Part shown: piece by piece, positions 11,255 to 23,845 of the stretch
Position numbering within the stretch: the stretch's first letter is position 1
Layout: every line of letters starts with the position of its first letter
Assembly (NCBI GenBank): GCA_014904845.1
Contig: MU119202.1
Span: forward strand, 124,001-188,000
DNA from: Acephala macrosclerotiorum
Taxonomy: Eukaryota; Ascomycota; Leotiomycetes; Helotiales; Mollisiaceae
Direction: 5' to 3'
Length of the DNA: 64,000 bases
Program-made: the position numbers and the translations under genes
Notes under the pieces: generated by a model
Seen by the model: only the letters and a program-made list of their open reading frames with translations
Database searches by the model: none
What the model was told of the DNA's origin: nothing

Positions 11255-12474
11255 TTTGCCTCGAATGAAGCTTGAGGTATTGTGATATGATCTAAATCCA
11301 AGGCCCTTTATTCCTTTATGGATACCAGTCGATACGAGACGATTAAACTGTGGTTCGTACAATAAGAGGAATGGCGAAGTGGAAGAATGAAAAAGGTCGT
11401 CTCGAGGAATCCGTAACTATAAAAGCAATTTAAACTTAAATCGCGTTAGTCGCGCTATCACGTGCCAACCCACTTGGAAGAGGTGCGAACTTCGACCCAA
11501 TTCAAGTATCAGCATCACTTCAAAATGTGACTGAAAGAAGAGAATTGTCGCGCCGCCCATCAAGCCCGATTCTTTACACCACAGACCTGAAGGCAAACGA
11601 TGAATACACAACCCAGATTTCCTTCGCCCCCTTGGCTGAAGCAAGTTTTCAGATCATCAGATGCGACACGACTCGAGATGAACACTGGTTCATTCGCGAG
11701 TGGAGTGTAATAAAATTGAACGATGGAAGAGAATCAGGGATGAGGAATCCGAGGGGGGCCTTACAGTCATTCTAGTAGAGGGAGAGGAAGGAACCTCCTT
11801 CTCAAAGCGTCAAGTCAGCTTTTGTCCAATACCCAGACACTCGAGTGATGCTCTCTCTTGATCAAGCGAGGAAGGCTCACTTGAGGCTACTTCCTGTTCA
11901 AGAAGATTGAGGTGCAAAGGAAGACTTGCTGAAAGTTCTTCGTCAACTTGCAAGTTCTTGCCACTCCGAGACCTCGGGAGAGAAGACGGTCCTTCTCAAA
12001 ATGCCGCGTTGGACTTCGTCCCGAAACTATAGACCTAGTTTGCTGTAATTGGGGACTGGGACGGAATTTAAGTTGTCTGTACTTGGGGCAATATTTTTGC
12101 ATTTGGAAACTCACAAACTACAACCTGGGATTTCAATCCAGATTGATGCGACTGGTCGACTCTGCAGCCTCTGCATGGGTATACTGGGAAAGTGCTTTTG
12201 ACCAGACTTGATCTGATTTTCAGATTCGTTACCTACCTACCTAGGTAACTTCAAAGAGGGAAGAGAGGAATGGATCGGGGCGTTGAGCGCTTGCTCGATG
12301 ATTTGAGAAGGAGTGTTGTCGTTAGCGCGACTATAAGCCCCCCTCGGGTTCTTCTTCGCTGCCAAATTTATCGTCTTTCTTCATCACTTCCAGGAACCCA
12401 AAATTTGAACACGAACTTAGATTGAAATCAATTGTACATCAATCATCAAAACTTAAGAGTAGCTGCATCTAAGC
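11255..12474. other. Intergenic region, no gene seen
   Basis: Short unsupported frames only. A small inverted repeat, GTTACCTA ... TAGGTAAC with CCTACC between, sits at 12228-12249; this CCTACC/TAGG motif recurs near 5326-5340. Confidence 0.55.
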
Positions 12475-13571
12475 TCAATGCCAAAACTTCTGCACAAATT
12501 CACATCCTTCCTTCACCCATGCACTTCTCATCGTCTCCAGGACATCGAAGCTGTGGTCTCCAGGCTGCAGCGTGAGAAGGACTCGTACGTTTGGCATTGT
12601 CTTTTCCAACTTCTCCACGAAACCACTTGAGCAAATCGCAGGGCACTGTTCTCAGGTCAGCTTTGAGATCGTCAGGCTGTAGCGCCCAAAAAAAAGGAGG
12701 TACAAATTTTAGGAAAGAACGAAGCTCACCATTGTATCCCGCTCCCCATGAATAACCCAAACTGGCGGCAAGCTCTCCGCCTTGTCAAGGCTGGCCATAA
12801 CGTCCAAAACCGGGTTCCCCTTCACACCAAAGAATCTCGGCAAATACGCCTGCTGAAAAACGCAAAGTGCAAATTCCCACATCTCGCCCGGATCACACCC
12901 CGTCCTCACACTCCCCTCTTTCACACCCTTCAAATAGTCCCTCACGATCACTTCCGCCTGTCTCGGAGGCGGAGGTCTTGTCCCCATAATCGTTCGTGGA
13001 CGGGGAACTTTCAGGTGGGGAATATCCCAGTTCAGAGGAGCGTGACTTGAGATCAGAACTTTGATCTTGGAATCCGGGACCATGAGATGTGATTGGACGG
13101 CTATATAGCCTCCTGAACTCTCACCACAACAAGCGATTTTGGTGAGGTCTGGACGGGCGTGCCAGGTTGAGGAGATGAAGGGGAGAGAATTGTGAAGCCA
13201 GGTCCAGAAGTCGACGACGTCGCTCATGATTTCGAGGCCGTTGGATTCGGGCATGAGGCGGTAGTCTGGGGAAATGATTATGGCGTTCTTGGAGAGGGCG
13301 AATTCGAGGAGCCTAGGAGATTTTAGATGTGTGACATTCACGTGAAAAAAAAATGAGGGAGGTACCAGATTGCGAACCAGCCATCGTACATTCTGTGGCC
13401 GACAAGAAAACCGCCTCCATGCCAGTGTACAAGGACCGGATATTCTCCACTTGACTTTGAGTTCAAAGTCTGTGGTGTCAGTATCGTGGCTCGAAGAGGG
13501 GCGCCGTTGACGGTTTTGAAGGTTAAGTCGAGGCGGTCGAAGGGGTCGAATCTGTTGCTTATCGAACCCAT
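12475..13571 (-). CDS. Alpha/beta hydrolase (HSL/esterase-like) beside the PKS
   Basis: Exons 13571..13366, 13312..12730 and 12645..12475, 319 aa. The oxyanion-hole motif HGGG lies at residues 51-54 (VHWHGGGFLVGH), the nucleophile elbow GESSGG puts Ser134 in place, Asp261 lies in VIHGERDT and His294 in PGDHSFDV: a complete Ser-Asp-His triad of the hormone-sensitive-lipase class. No signal peptide, so probably cytosolic. It lies 449 bp downstream of the HR-PKS on the same strand. Because that PKS has no thioesterase, a role in polyketide release or ester hydrolysis is the attractive inference; carboxylesterase activity unrelated to the PKS is the alternative. The intron 2 acceptor (GAGAACAG) was chosen to recover the conserved C-terminus. 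Confidence 0.87.
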
Positions 13572-14020
13572 CTTTCAGGAACAGCGGGCTTTAGCTGATG
13601 ATACTTGGAAGAGATATAAGAAGATTGCTTTTATTCAATGTCAAGATCCCCGCTGAAGTCCTTGAAGAATGAAGTGGAAAACAGTTAGGAAGAGGTTGAG
13701 AAGTGTCAGCAGGAATCATCGAGAAGATCTCTCACGGCAGGAAGTCGGCACAGCACTAGATTAGAGCACCAGTAAGAGCTCTGCTTCTTTCCTTATCTGC
13801 AGCTAATCTCTTAGCCTGGATTGGCCCGTGGTGAGGTCAAGACGCGTGGGTTAGGAGCAGGTGCGGGCAGTCGATTTTCACTGAAGTCACACCTCAAGTC
13901 CTGAAGCGGACAGAAATTCGGCTATTCTATCTTGAGTACGTTCTCCGAGCGAGTGCCTACGTTCTAGCTATATCCAGATTCGTCTATGTATCCTAGATCT
14001 GGTTGTTCTATACGCGGATT
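13572..14020. other. Gap between hydrolase and PKS
   Basis: 449 bp upstream of the hydrolase start and downstream of the PKS stop, both on the minus strand. Probably holds the PKS terminator and the hydrolase promoter; no coding frame. Confidence 0.6.
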
Positions 14021-17000
14021 CTACGCCTTCTTCCCAGCAAATTTATCCTTCAGCTTACCAGCAGCCAACTCACCCAGCTGCTGAATAGAACCACCATTCA
14101 TCAACTCCAAAACCGAGACGTCAACACCAAAATTCTGTTTCCACCAATTTCTAACTTCAATAGCAACAAGGGAATCAACTCCAACAGCCTGTAAAGTCAA
14201 CGAAAGATCAATATCCTCTTCCGGCTTCATCAAAAAAGTGGAGACTCGCTTTGCGATCTCCTGAGCCAAAAATTGAACTGAAGCTGTCTGATCGAGCTTG
14301 CTAGTATCTGCCAATATACTCGACAAGAAGTTCTTCAATCCATCGCCTGCCTCGAGACTTGAATCTGAGGCTATATTCTCGATGTTGCGGTAGATTGCCA
14401 TACGAGGATCACGCTTCCAGATGATGCCGTTCGCTGGATCCATGATTGGTAGACGGCATTCAAGCACCTGGGCGATCTGACTTGGGTTGCAATAACCTTC
14501 CAAGGCGGATGATATCTTGGCAGGTGCGTATTTTGTGGCTGATCGAGCGATGGTGAGCTGCAAGCAGTCCAGGAAGTTCTGTTCTGTCATCAAGCGTCCC
14601 GAACTCGCTATCATGTTCTCCTTGGCAGCTGGAGTACGACTAACATAGCCGACATCGTCGACGGCTCCGATGTCCATGACCGAAGCGGTCAAGCCAAGAC
14701 TTTGACGGTATTGGACGAAAGCGTCCATGAAGGTGTTGGCAGAGGCGTAGTTCGATTGTCCGTAGTAGCCGAGGAGACCGCAGGTGGATGAAAAAAGGAT
14801 GAAGAAGTCGAGCTCCTTGGGGACAAGGTTATGAAGATTCCAGGTTCCTTCGACCTTGGGTCGAATTGCCTTGTTCCAGGTTGGCAAATCCATGTCCATA
14901 ACACCGACATCTTGCAAGACCATTGCCATTTGCATGACTCCTGCAATAGGCATGGAAACCTGGTCAATGGCGTTCTTGACAACAGCTTCATCTGCAACAT
15001 CGCATGGGAAGCACTGTACGGCGCAGCCCATGATATTCAGCTCCTTGAAGAAAGTCTGGTCTTCTTCAGACTTTCCGGCAGATCGTGATAAGAATATCAA
15101 ATTCCTCGCTCCGTTTGATGCCATCCAAGTCGCGATTGATTGACCCAGGCCTCCCATGCCACCAACAAGAAGGTAGGAGACATCACTTCGGAATTCTGGA
15201 GCTGGCTGGGTGAGTGTTAATGGAAGCGTGTCTTTCTCCGGGAACGTGACGACAATCTTTCCAATGTGCAAGCCCTTCTGAAGATATCGGTAGGCATCTT
15301 CAATGCGCTCTGCAGGATAGACCGTCACGGGATGGATCGGCTTGATATGACCATTTATGTAGAGATCGAGCGTCTGCTTCATCATTCGCTCTACAGCAGG
15401 TTTGTGGGTGACGGTGAACCTCGAGAGATCGACTCCAGTGAACGTTCGATTCCACTCAAACGGAGCCATAGCAAGTTGACCTCTTCCGATCATGTCTCGC
15501 TTACCTATCTCAAGCATCCAGCCGTTGGCCGCAACGCATCTCCAAGTGGCATGGAGGAGTTCTCCAGACACGGAGTTGAGCACAACATCGACACCCACGC
15601 CATTCGTGATTTCCATGACCCCATCGACAAAACTTGTATCTCGGGAATGGAATATGTGTTCTCGTGGAACGCCGAGTTCTCTCACGAGATAGTCTGCCTT
15701 TTCCTCTGTTCCAACAGTACAATAAAAGGTAACACCGATCCATCTAGCAACATAAATAGCCGCGATACCAACTCCTCCTGCTGCTGAATGGATCAACAAA
15801 GATTGTCCCTTGCGCAACTGGTACCTGTCGATGAAGCACAAGAGTACTGTGACGTATACTGCAGGAAGGGTAGCAGCATCAACGTCGCTCAAGTGGTCTG
15901 GGATCTTGACGCAAAAAGTGCCCGGTCTCTGGATCTCTGTGGCGAATCCAGCAGAGTTTGTCCCGATGAGCATGACGCGATCTCCGATCTCGATATGGTT
16001 GACGTTAGCTCCCTTCTTAGTCACGTAGCCTGTGCCTTCCAAGCCGAATGCGTTGTAGCCTTTTCCAAGAGCCTCGACACTATCGATGATACCCATAGCA
16101 ATGATAACATCGGTGAAGTTTAAACCGACAGCGGTCATCCTGACTTGGGCGTCGTCTGGTCCTGGCTCATCCAGGTATTGCCCAGTCCACTGTAATGTTT
16201 GCAACAGACCACGCTTGCCTACGACAAGTCCCTTTGCATCTATGTCGAAGTCAGTGTGCCACTTTCATACATTTATAAGGGTCAGATATAGGGAACGGGA
16301 GACATTGGTCCGAGAAAGTGACTTACCGTAAGGTCTAGCAGATTCTCCCAAGGCCTTTCCTACTGGGATCCAGTGAAATCGGCTGAGGTTGACTACCCCA
16401 TTTGCCCAGGCGAATTCCATGTCAGGATCCAGATCTGTATTGTCATCTTTGCAGCGTTGCATTTTCCGGATGACCTTGAAGACAGCATCTGCAGCCCCAG
16501 CCCCACTGTGTTCCAATTCAAGCGTGGCAAAGGCCATGGCTAGCTCAGAGCGAATGGTTCTCGCCATTCCGAGCACTTGTGCTGCATGGGGGTTTTGAGG
16601 TCGAATCTGTGCAGCGTTTCCTACCCATAGTAATGCGGACTGCTGTAAAGCTTCAACAATCTTCAAGAACTTGTCCAGGTCTGCTTCTTTGATGTTGTGG
16701 AAGAGAGGCTCGTCGAGGTCGATGAACGAGATCAAATCTTGGTCCTCAGGGGGTGTCTGGTCCCAAGTGCAGTGGTCAACATCGTAGCCGACGTTGCGAA
16801 GCAACGATTCGACTTCGCGAGCTAGTGGATAAATCTGAAATCCCGAGAGGAGAGTGATGCCTTTTGGATAGTCGAAATCGATAGCAGGCTTGGCGACAAT
16901 ATTTGCGTTCATGTGGTAAGGACGTTCGTTGTCAAAGGTAACAGAGTCACATCCTGCGAAACCTGCTCCACGTAACTTCACATCCCATTCTTCCGGAGAG

Positions 17001-20000
17001 ATGAATGGTCCATCGAATCGACCATCCACCTCACCTAGCCACCACCCCGAGAACAATCCCATGATATACCCCATGCAACGGCATATCGGAGAAAGTTCTT
17101 GCAAGAACAATTGACCTTTTGGCTGCAGCAGTGTTCGGACGTTGGTCAAAGTCTCATGCAGTATTGGAGTTGCGTGCAACACATTGGAAGCAATGACCAG
17201 ATCGTATTCGCCGGCGTTAAAGCCTTGCTCGAGAGGGTCTTTGGAGATGTCGAGAACTTTGAAGTCCATTCCCTCGTACTCCTTGAACCTCTCTTTTGCA
17301 GCAACGAAGAATCCAGATGAGATATCAGTAAATGTGTACTTCAAGTAGAGACGCTCTCCAAAGTCTGATTTGAGGTGCTCGAGGAATTTCGAAGTAAGGC
17401 CACCAGTTCCAGCGCCGATTTCTAGAATTCTCATCTGAGGTTGAGCATGTCCGAGAAGCTGGAAGTAGTCCTTGAAGTCCCAAAGATCATTCATCCAATT
17501 GTAAACGGAAGGTAGTATACCATCTTGAAGCAAGAGGTCGAGAAAGTCGGTCCTTCCTTCGAAGACATTGACCAACTGGTCGTAAGATCTCCACATGGCG
17601 ATGGCGACGGGTTTGATTTCTGTGCTCTGACATTGCTCAACGATGTCCAAGATCATCTGGCGACGCCGGCTCCCGTCCATCACGACTAATTGCGGAGAAT
17701 CTTCAACCAGGGGGTAGCCGGGTTGCTCGAAGCGTTTGAATTGATCGTCTATCCAAGTCTTGTATTTCTCGAAATGAGGTTGCGAGATATGTAGGCCCTT
17801 CAGTAGCGTCTTTGACTCGATGGCGCAGAGAATGTAGAGCTTTTCCATAAGAGCAAGCTGCTCCTTGACATCGTATTTTGGTCTCATGAGGTCTCCAGCA
17901 TCAAGGAATTCGAAGTCTGGTTTCCACTGGAGCTGTAGTGCAGTCAAATCAAGTACTTTCTCCATGCCGCTATCTTCAAGTGGTGTACCCTTGAAGCCTC
18001 TGAGGAAGAATACAAGTTCTCCGTCTGCAACACCATATGAGTGCCCTTGAGCCGTGCCGGTTCGCCCAACGGCCGTCGTATTGAGGCGTATTTGTTTTCC
18101 CGCCCCGTTTCCAATATAAAGTTCCTCCATATAGGTAGGGAGAAACAGCTTATTGAAAGTCCGATATTCCCCTTTCGAAGCAGCTACAGTCCATGACTGA
18201 AGGACGAGATCCAATGTGGAAGGATGAAGTGGATAGAAAGATTCTGCATCTCCCTGCGTATCCATAACATCGGCGGAAGCCATTTTGTCTGTGATGCTTG
18301 CTGTGATGTTCTCCAATCCAGTAAATCTTGGACCGTAGTTCAAACCAACGCGCGCCATCGTAGTGTACCATCTTAGACTTGACACTTTCCGGGGATAGGT
18401 TTCCTCCTTGGGGGAAGGACCTTTGGAGGCACGACCATTTCGAACCACGCCCGTGCAATGTTTACTCCAAGCTGCGCCGTCGTGCGACATAATGCTGAAT
18501 TCATACCATTCACTATCTTTTGCGGAGGTCAATCTTTGGGGTCGAAGGGTGGTCATGATCTCAGTTGGCTTATCAGCATCCAAGACCATTGCTTGGCTGA
18601 ACGTGACTTCTCTGACCGTGAAGTCGCGAACGTTAGTCAGCTGAAACGCGGCTTCACCAACTATGGCAACATATCCAGCTGCTGGGAACACAATATCGTT
18701 GCCAACACAATGGTCTTTGAGCCAGGGAACGTCGAAAACCCGTAGATAATTTCGCCACGTTGGTGAGAGATCTGATCCTTCCAGGGTACGCAGTCCGAGC
18801 AGATCATGAGGAAGGTGTTTTCGGAATCTCCAGTTCTTCATCATCCGAGTCTCTGACCAGAAGCTCTTTTCGTAATGCCAAGGATAAGTTGGGAGATCGG
18901 TGAGCACTTTGACTTCGTTGGGTGTGTATGGAAAAGAGATCTTGACGCCGACGGAGTGTAGTTGTCCCACCGCTTCCAGGAAGGAATGTGTATCGTCCTT
19001 ACCGCGTATGAGCGTCGAGACATATTGAATTGAAGTCGATGACTCATTGTAGATTTGTCTCAATGGGCCGGCGAGAGCTGAGTGTGGTCCAACTTCCAAG
19101 TGCACAGAACACTGCTTTGATCCATCCAGAAGAGCCTTCATGGCTGAGTGGAAGAGGACCGGGTTCTCCAAATTCTCTTGCCAATACTTCGGTCCGAAGT
19201 CAGCAGACTCAGTGAGTAGTTTTGCCCTGACACTAGAATAGAAAGGAACAGTTGGTACTTTGGATACAATGTGTTTGGCAATAAGATCATGATAAGCATC
19301 ACCGACAAGAGCCATGTGGTCTGTTCGAATTTTAGCTATGCGTATCCGATAGGTAAGCGCAGGGATAACTTACTGGAGTGGTACGCCATCTCAACTTGCA
19401 GGCGACGAGCGAGAACATTCGGCATCTGTTCCTTGATAGTTGCAATGACAGCTTCCAACGACTCAAGATTGCCGGACAGTGTTACACTCGATGCACTATT
19501 CTCACATGCGATTCTCACGCTGGGGACAAGGAAGGGCATGACTTCAGCGCGGCCAACTCCTACAGCAGCCATGCCACCACTCTTTTGTGGCTTCTTGCAC
19601 ACGTAGCCCCGGAAAAACGCTGCAATTATTGCCTCTTTCATCGTCAAGGCATGGGAGGCATAAGCTGCAGCTATTTCTCCACTGGAGTGACCTACGACGG
19701 CTGATGGGTGGATCCCCCAGGTTGCCAAGAGGTCAACGAGTGCAACTTGCAAAGCCGTACATATTGGCTGCGAGTATTCGGCTTTCCCGATGATAGCCTT
19801 ATCTTCAGACTCAGACAGGATACCTGATAATGTGTGAGTTAATGCGACTATGCCCCTTCACAGTTACATACCTTCGATTGTCCACAATGGTGCTTGTTCA
19901 AGGCCTTGGAGGACTTCATCCATGAACCTGATATTGGCAGAGAAAGATGGGTAGTCAAGCATCAATTGCTTTCCCATTTGAACCCATTGGGCACCTTGTC

Positions 20001-22052
20001 CAGTAAAAACAAAAGCAGTCTCACGTGGCCCTTGAGTTTTCGTTTGAGGAGATACCTCAAATGGCGTTGAGCCATCTGTGACAGCGAAGTTTCGAATCCT
20101 TAAATGTTCTCTACGTCGGGCAAGAGTGTAGGCCAGATCGTCGAGGCGATCCGGGTGCTCTTTGACATAGTTCTCATAGTTGTGAGCAATTGTTCTTAGT
20201 GCTTCGGAATGGTTTGCCGAGAAAAGTAGGAGTTGCTTGCATGGTCTCGATTTACCAGAGGAGGTTGGGTTGGATTTTGGAGCTAGCCCGAACTGGTTAG
20301 CTGAATCGAGGATGAAACTACCGAAGCTCGTTAGCAACGCAACTCTCGTTCGCATTTTCACATCAATTTACTGAGCATTAGATCCGCCGATGCCATATGA
20401 GTTCACACTCATGCGCTCAGCGCGATCCTTTGGCCACGGGAGAGCTTCGACGGGGACAGTCAACTTTGCCTCCTCCCAAGGAACTATATGCAGTCAGCAA
20501 TCATCGATCTCTTGCCAACGAACCCCGAGGGACCTACTTGCTGGGTTGGGCGTCTTGAACTTGATATTGGGAATGATAGTCCGATTCTCGAGAGACAACG
20601 CTGCCTTCATTATCGAAGTCAATGCAGCTGCTCCTTCACTATGGCCAAGGTTAGGCTTCACTGCTCCAAGATATACGCCATCCTTCCCAAAGCAATTCGC
20701 GATTGCCTTCACTTCGAGTGGATCGCCGACAGCTGTTCCGGTTCCGTGAGCTTCGACCATCGCCGTCTGCGAAAAGTCAAGACCTGCTGCTTCATATGTC
20801 CGGCGTATGACAGCTTCATGTGCTTCAGGATTCGGGTTGGCAATACCAGCAGTCTTCCCATCGGCGTTGACAGCTGAAGATCGAATGACTGCTCGAATCG
20901 GATTGCCGTCTCTGATAGCTTCATCGAGCCGTTTGATATACAACGCCGTGACGCCCTCACCTCGAGCATATCCATCTGCGGACGCATCGAAGGATTTGGA
21001 CGAGCCTTCTGGGGATAAGGTCAACTGAACCGACATGCCTATCGTCATGCCAGGAGCCATGATCAAATTCGAGCCAGCAATGATGGCAGACGAAATGTCG
21101 CCCTGCCGGATCTCTTGGAGCGCTTGATGTAAACATACCCCAGCGGAAGAGCATGCTGTTTTGATGGTCATACTACATAAGGTTTAGCGACGTTTGTTTA
21201 AACCGTCCTTCGGTTCGTACCTTGGGCCCTGGAGGTCATATTCGTATGAGATGCGATTTCCCAAAGCAAAATCTAGGGAGCCGATGAGTTGATAGGGACC
21301 ATAGTCGTTGGTATCTTTCGAGTGAAGATCTTGCCAATCCTCTGTGAACATGGCAACATAACTTCCAATCTTCTTCCCTCGCCAGTCGGTCTCTCCTGCG
21401 TTCTCAAAAGCCTCTCGAACCACTTCCAGAATGATTCGTTGGTTGGGGTCAACCTGCTCAACCTCGGCAGGGGTCATGCTGAACACTTCAACTCGAGTTA
21501 GCTATTATCGTCTTTCCAAACCCACATGGTGAAGAGGGGGCGTTACGTACTTGATACATCGAATTTGGTGAAGTCGATGTCTTCGATAAAATATCCGTGC
21601 TTTGTAATGATGGTTCCATGTTTGGCGTCTGAGTTTTAGTTTCACAAGTCAGCTTCTGTTCAAGTTTCAGGAGCATGGCAGCTTCGGGGTCAGCAATTGA
21701 AAGGGTAGCATCGAAGGAAATACGAACGTGGACTGTAGTACGCATCAACGTTATATCTGTCATTGCCTGTAGCTGTTCGAGCATCACCTCCGTTGACAAG
21801 GAAGTTGTATAGAGCAGCGTCGTTGCGAATGCCACCAGGCAAACGCATTCCCATACCGCAGATGGCCACAGGTACCTGCTTGTCTGAGATCCCATTTGGT
21901 ATGCTAGTGGTCCCATTTGTCGTTCCATTTGTGTGCCCGTTTGTGTAGCTGTTGCTGATATTGGCGGAGTCGCTCGCAGAGCCTTTAGCATGACCGTTGG
22001 GGTGGCTTTCATGGCTATTGGCACAGCCATTGGTCTCTAGTTTGCCGTTCAT
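14021..22052 (-). CDS. Highly reducing type I polyketide synthase
   Basis: Nine exons: 22052..21728, 21628..21551, 21485..21221, 21172..20538, 20483..20372, 20317..19872, 19823..19374, 19320..16327, 16239..14021; about 2507 aa, all phases consistent. Domain order: KS (Cys230 in TACSS, His365 in EAHGTGT, His400 in NLGHSEG); AT (FTGQGAQW near 578, Ser668 in GHSSGE); DH (His974 in DHCVGNDIVFP, Asp1141 in HPSTLDLVLQ); C-methyltransferase with SAM motif LEIGAGTGG near 1403; ER with SAAGGVG near 1922; KR (VGGMGGLG near 2129, Tyr2266/Asn2270 in YASAN); ACP with Ser2458 in GVDSL. Every catalytic residue I looked for is present, so a methylated, fully reducible chain is expected. No thioesterase, reductase or condensation domain follows the ACP, so release must occur in trans. 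A Ser/Asn/Gly-rich leader of about 55 residues precedes the KS. Product not predictable from sequence. Confidence 0.96.
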
Positions 22053-23845
22053 CTTGTCCCCGGTCAGTTATGGTCGTCTATCAGTTAGTGAAGAGGCTTT
22101 CTCGAACTGTAAGAATGAAAGAAAGTGTGCGTTGAAGCACTTATGACGAGAAATATTTTTCAAGCTCATGGAAGCTCATACTTACCTATTTATTCAACAT
22201 TGTTCTATGTCCATCTGTAGTCCTAGCCTTGTGCTTCTCAAATGACCTACTATCTGAGTGGCAGCAGAGATACAAGGAATCCCTGATATACCTCATTCGG
22301 CTTCGGAAGAAATCTGCAAATGCAAACTTCCCACATCAGGAGATGTCAGACGGGGTGGATCCTGTACGTACCAGCAGGCGCACGCTTAGCAATAGATAGT
22401 CATGGATGATCTATCTGCAAGCGCAAAGCTGTGGCGGTGTGTTGGTGAGGCCCGTTTTCGTGACAGATAGTGGCCTCTATCTTTGCGGACTATTAGACCA
22501 GATCTAGAACATAACCCCGTTACCAAGGTCCTAGCAATTATGCGATTTCGAATATTATATCTCCTATAGATAAACATTAAGATACATTTACTTCATATCC
22601 TGGAACATAGTTTTCGAATAATCAAGGTCGCGCTCTTAGTGAAGCTTTCTAGACAGACTGTATACCTTCGTATCTCAAGTGATGCAGGCAACTTGGCTGC
22701 GTCTCATTTAGCAACACAATAATTCAAGGCCATATATCAGTCCTCTTTGGGCTAAGCGTAGTCTTCAAGGAGGCCGAGAACAAGCTTGTCTTTACCACGG
22801 TAAGTTAAGCCGCGGCGTAAACAGGATCCTGTCAAAAGCCTTCCTTCATGCTCGCTTGCAGCAGAGCTTTTCTCATTATTCGGTACCTTATTGGTCGTAG
22901 TAAATGTTATAATTGGAACCAATAAGCTATGTAGCCAAGCGAAAGTTGGACTTGCGGTCCGGACGATCATCCGCGGAGCTCTTTGGAGCTGTGGGCACGC
23001 CAGCTCATATCCACAGTAAGCATGCAAACAAACCCCACAGAGTATGTTTACCCCTGCCCTGCATTATTACCCGGACCATTGTCTTGTCCCAACGTTACCC
23101 CGCAGTTACCAAAGCTGTGCCGCAATTTGGTCAAGAGGGCTGTCAGTGGATATCTAGCGCTAATTAACGAGCCTGGGATCATAAGTCTGTGCTTTTCAGG
23201 CTGTTTTCAGGCTACTTTTTCGCGAAGAACTTCAAAGTCCACGCCGTTACTTAAAAAGTATAAAACAACTACAAATTAAAATCTTTTAAGACCGTAGTTT
23301 ATTATTTGACAAAAGCTAAAGTATCTTTTTATAAATTAATTAAGTATGTTTATATTTTGATTCAAAAGTCGATATTTGGTTTTAGCGTTTATTTGTTAGC
23401 GAGAAGCCCTGAAAAGCCCTGAAAAGCACAGACTTATGATCCCAGGCTCGTAAGCTGCCCCGCAAACGCGTCCCTTACTGGGCTCTCGTACGAGTTTTGC
23501 ATCTCATATACGACGTCAGAGTCATGAAGACACGAAGGGATGGTATGGCCGAGCTGAATCCCCCTTCCCTGTTCACAAGATAACGAGGAACTTTTTTTGG
23601 TGCATACGTCGGAATTTTGCGAGAAATGCTGTAAGCCAGGCACGTTCGAAGTCTCAAGCATCGTATCAGTCTGTCTTCTCGGCCGGGAAACCCCCGATCA
23701 GGTAGGCCACGAACAAGATCTCGTTCCAAGATGTCTCCATGTCGTCTCTCATGAATTTGATCATCATCTCGTATGGATTGCGTTCGGTTTCTCAGAACAA
23801 AATCGCATTGAGCTACAGTGTCTGTCGTCTCTAAACATTCAAAAA
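22053..23845. other. Divergent PKS/P450 promoter region containing a MITE
   Basis: 1.8 kb separating the divergently transcribed PKS and first P450, so it should contain both promoters. The only clear internal structure is the MITE at 23168-23450. Frames on either strand carry no motifs. Confidence 0.65.
23168..23450. mobile_element. MITE with 33-bp perfect TIRs, PIF/Harbinger-like
   Basis: The left end 23168-23200 (begins CGAGCCTGGGATC) is the exact reverse complement of the right end 23418-23450. The element is flanked by TAA on both sides (23165-23167 and 23451-23453), a 3-bp target-site duplication of the TWA type used by PIF/Harbinger elements. Just inside each TIR a TTTTCAGG-like subterminal motif is repeated. 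The 217-bp centre is very AT-rich with no coding frame, so the element is non-autonomous. It sits about 395 bp upstream of the P450 start and 1.1 kb upstream of the PKS start. Perfect TIRs suggest a recent insertion. Confidence 0.88.

Noticed and set aside
19823..22052. Idea that the PKS is split into two genes, because its frames break repeatedly
   Set aside because: All breaks are explained by GT-AG introns of 48-99 nt with matching phase and continuous KS-AT motifs.
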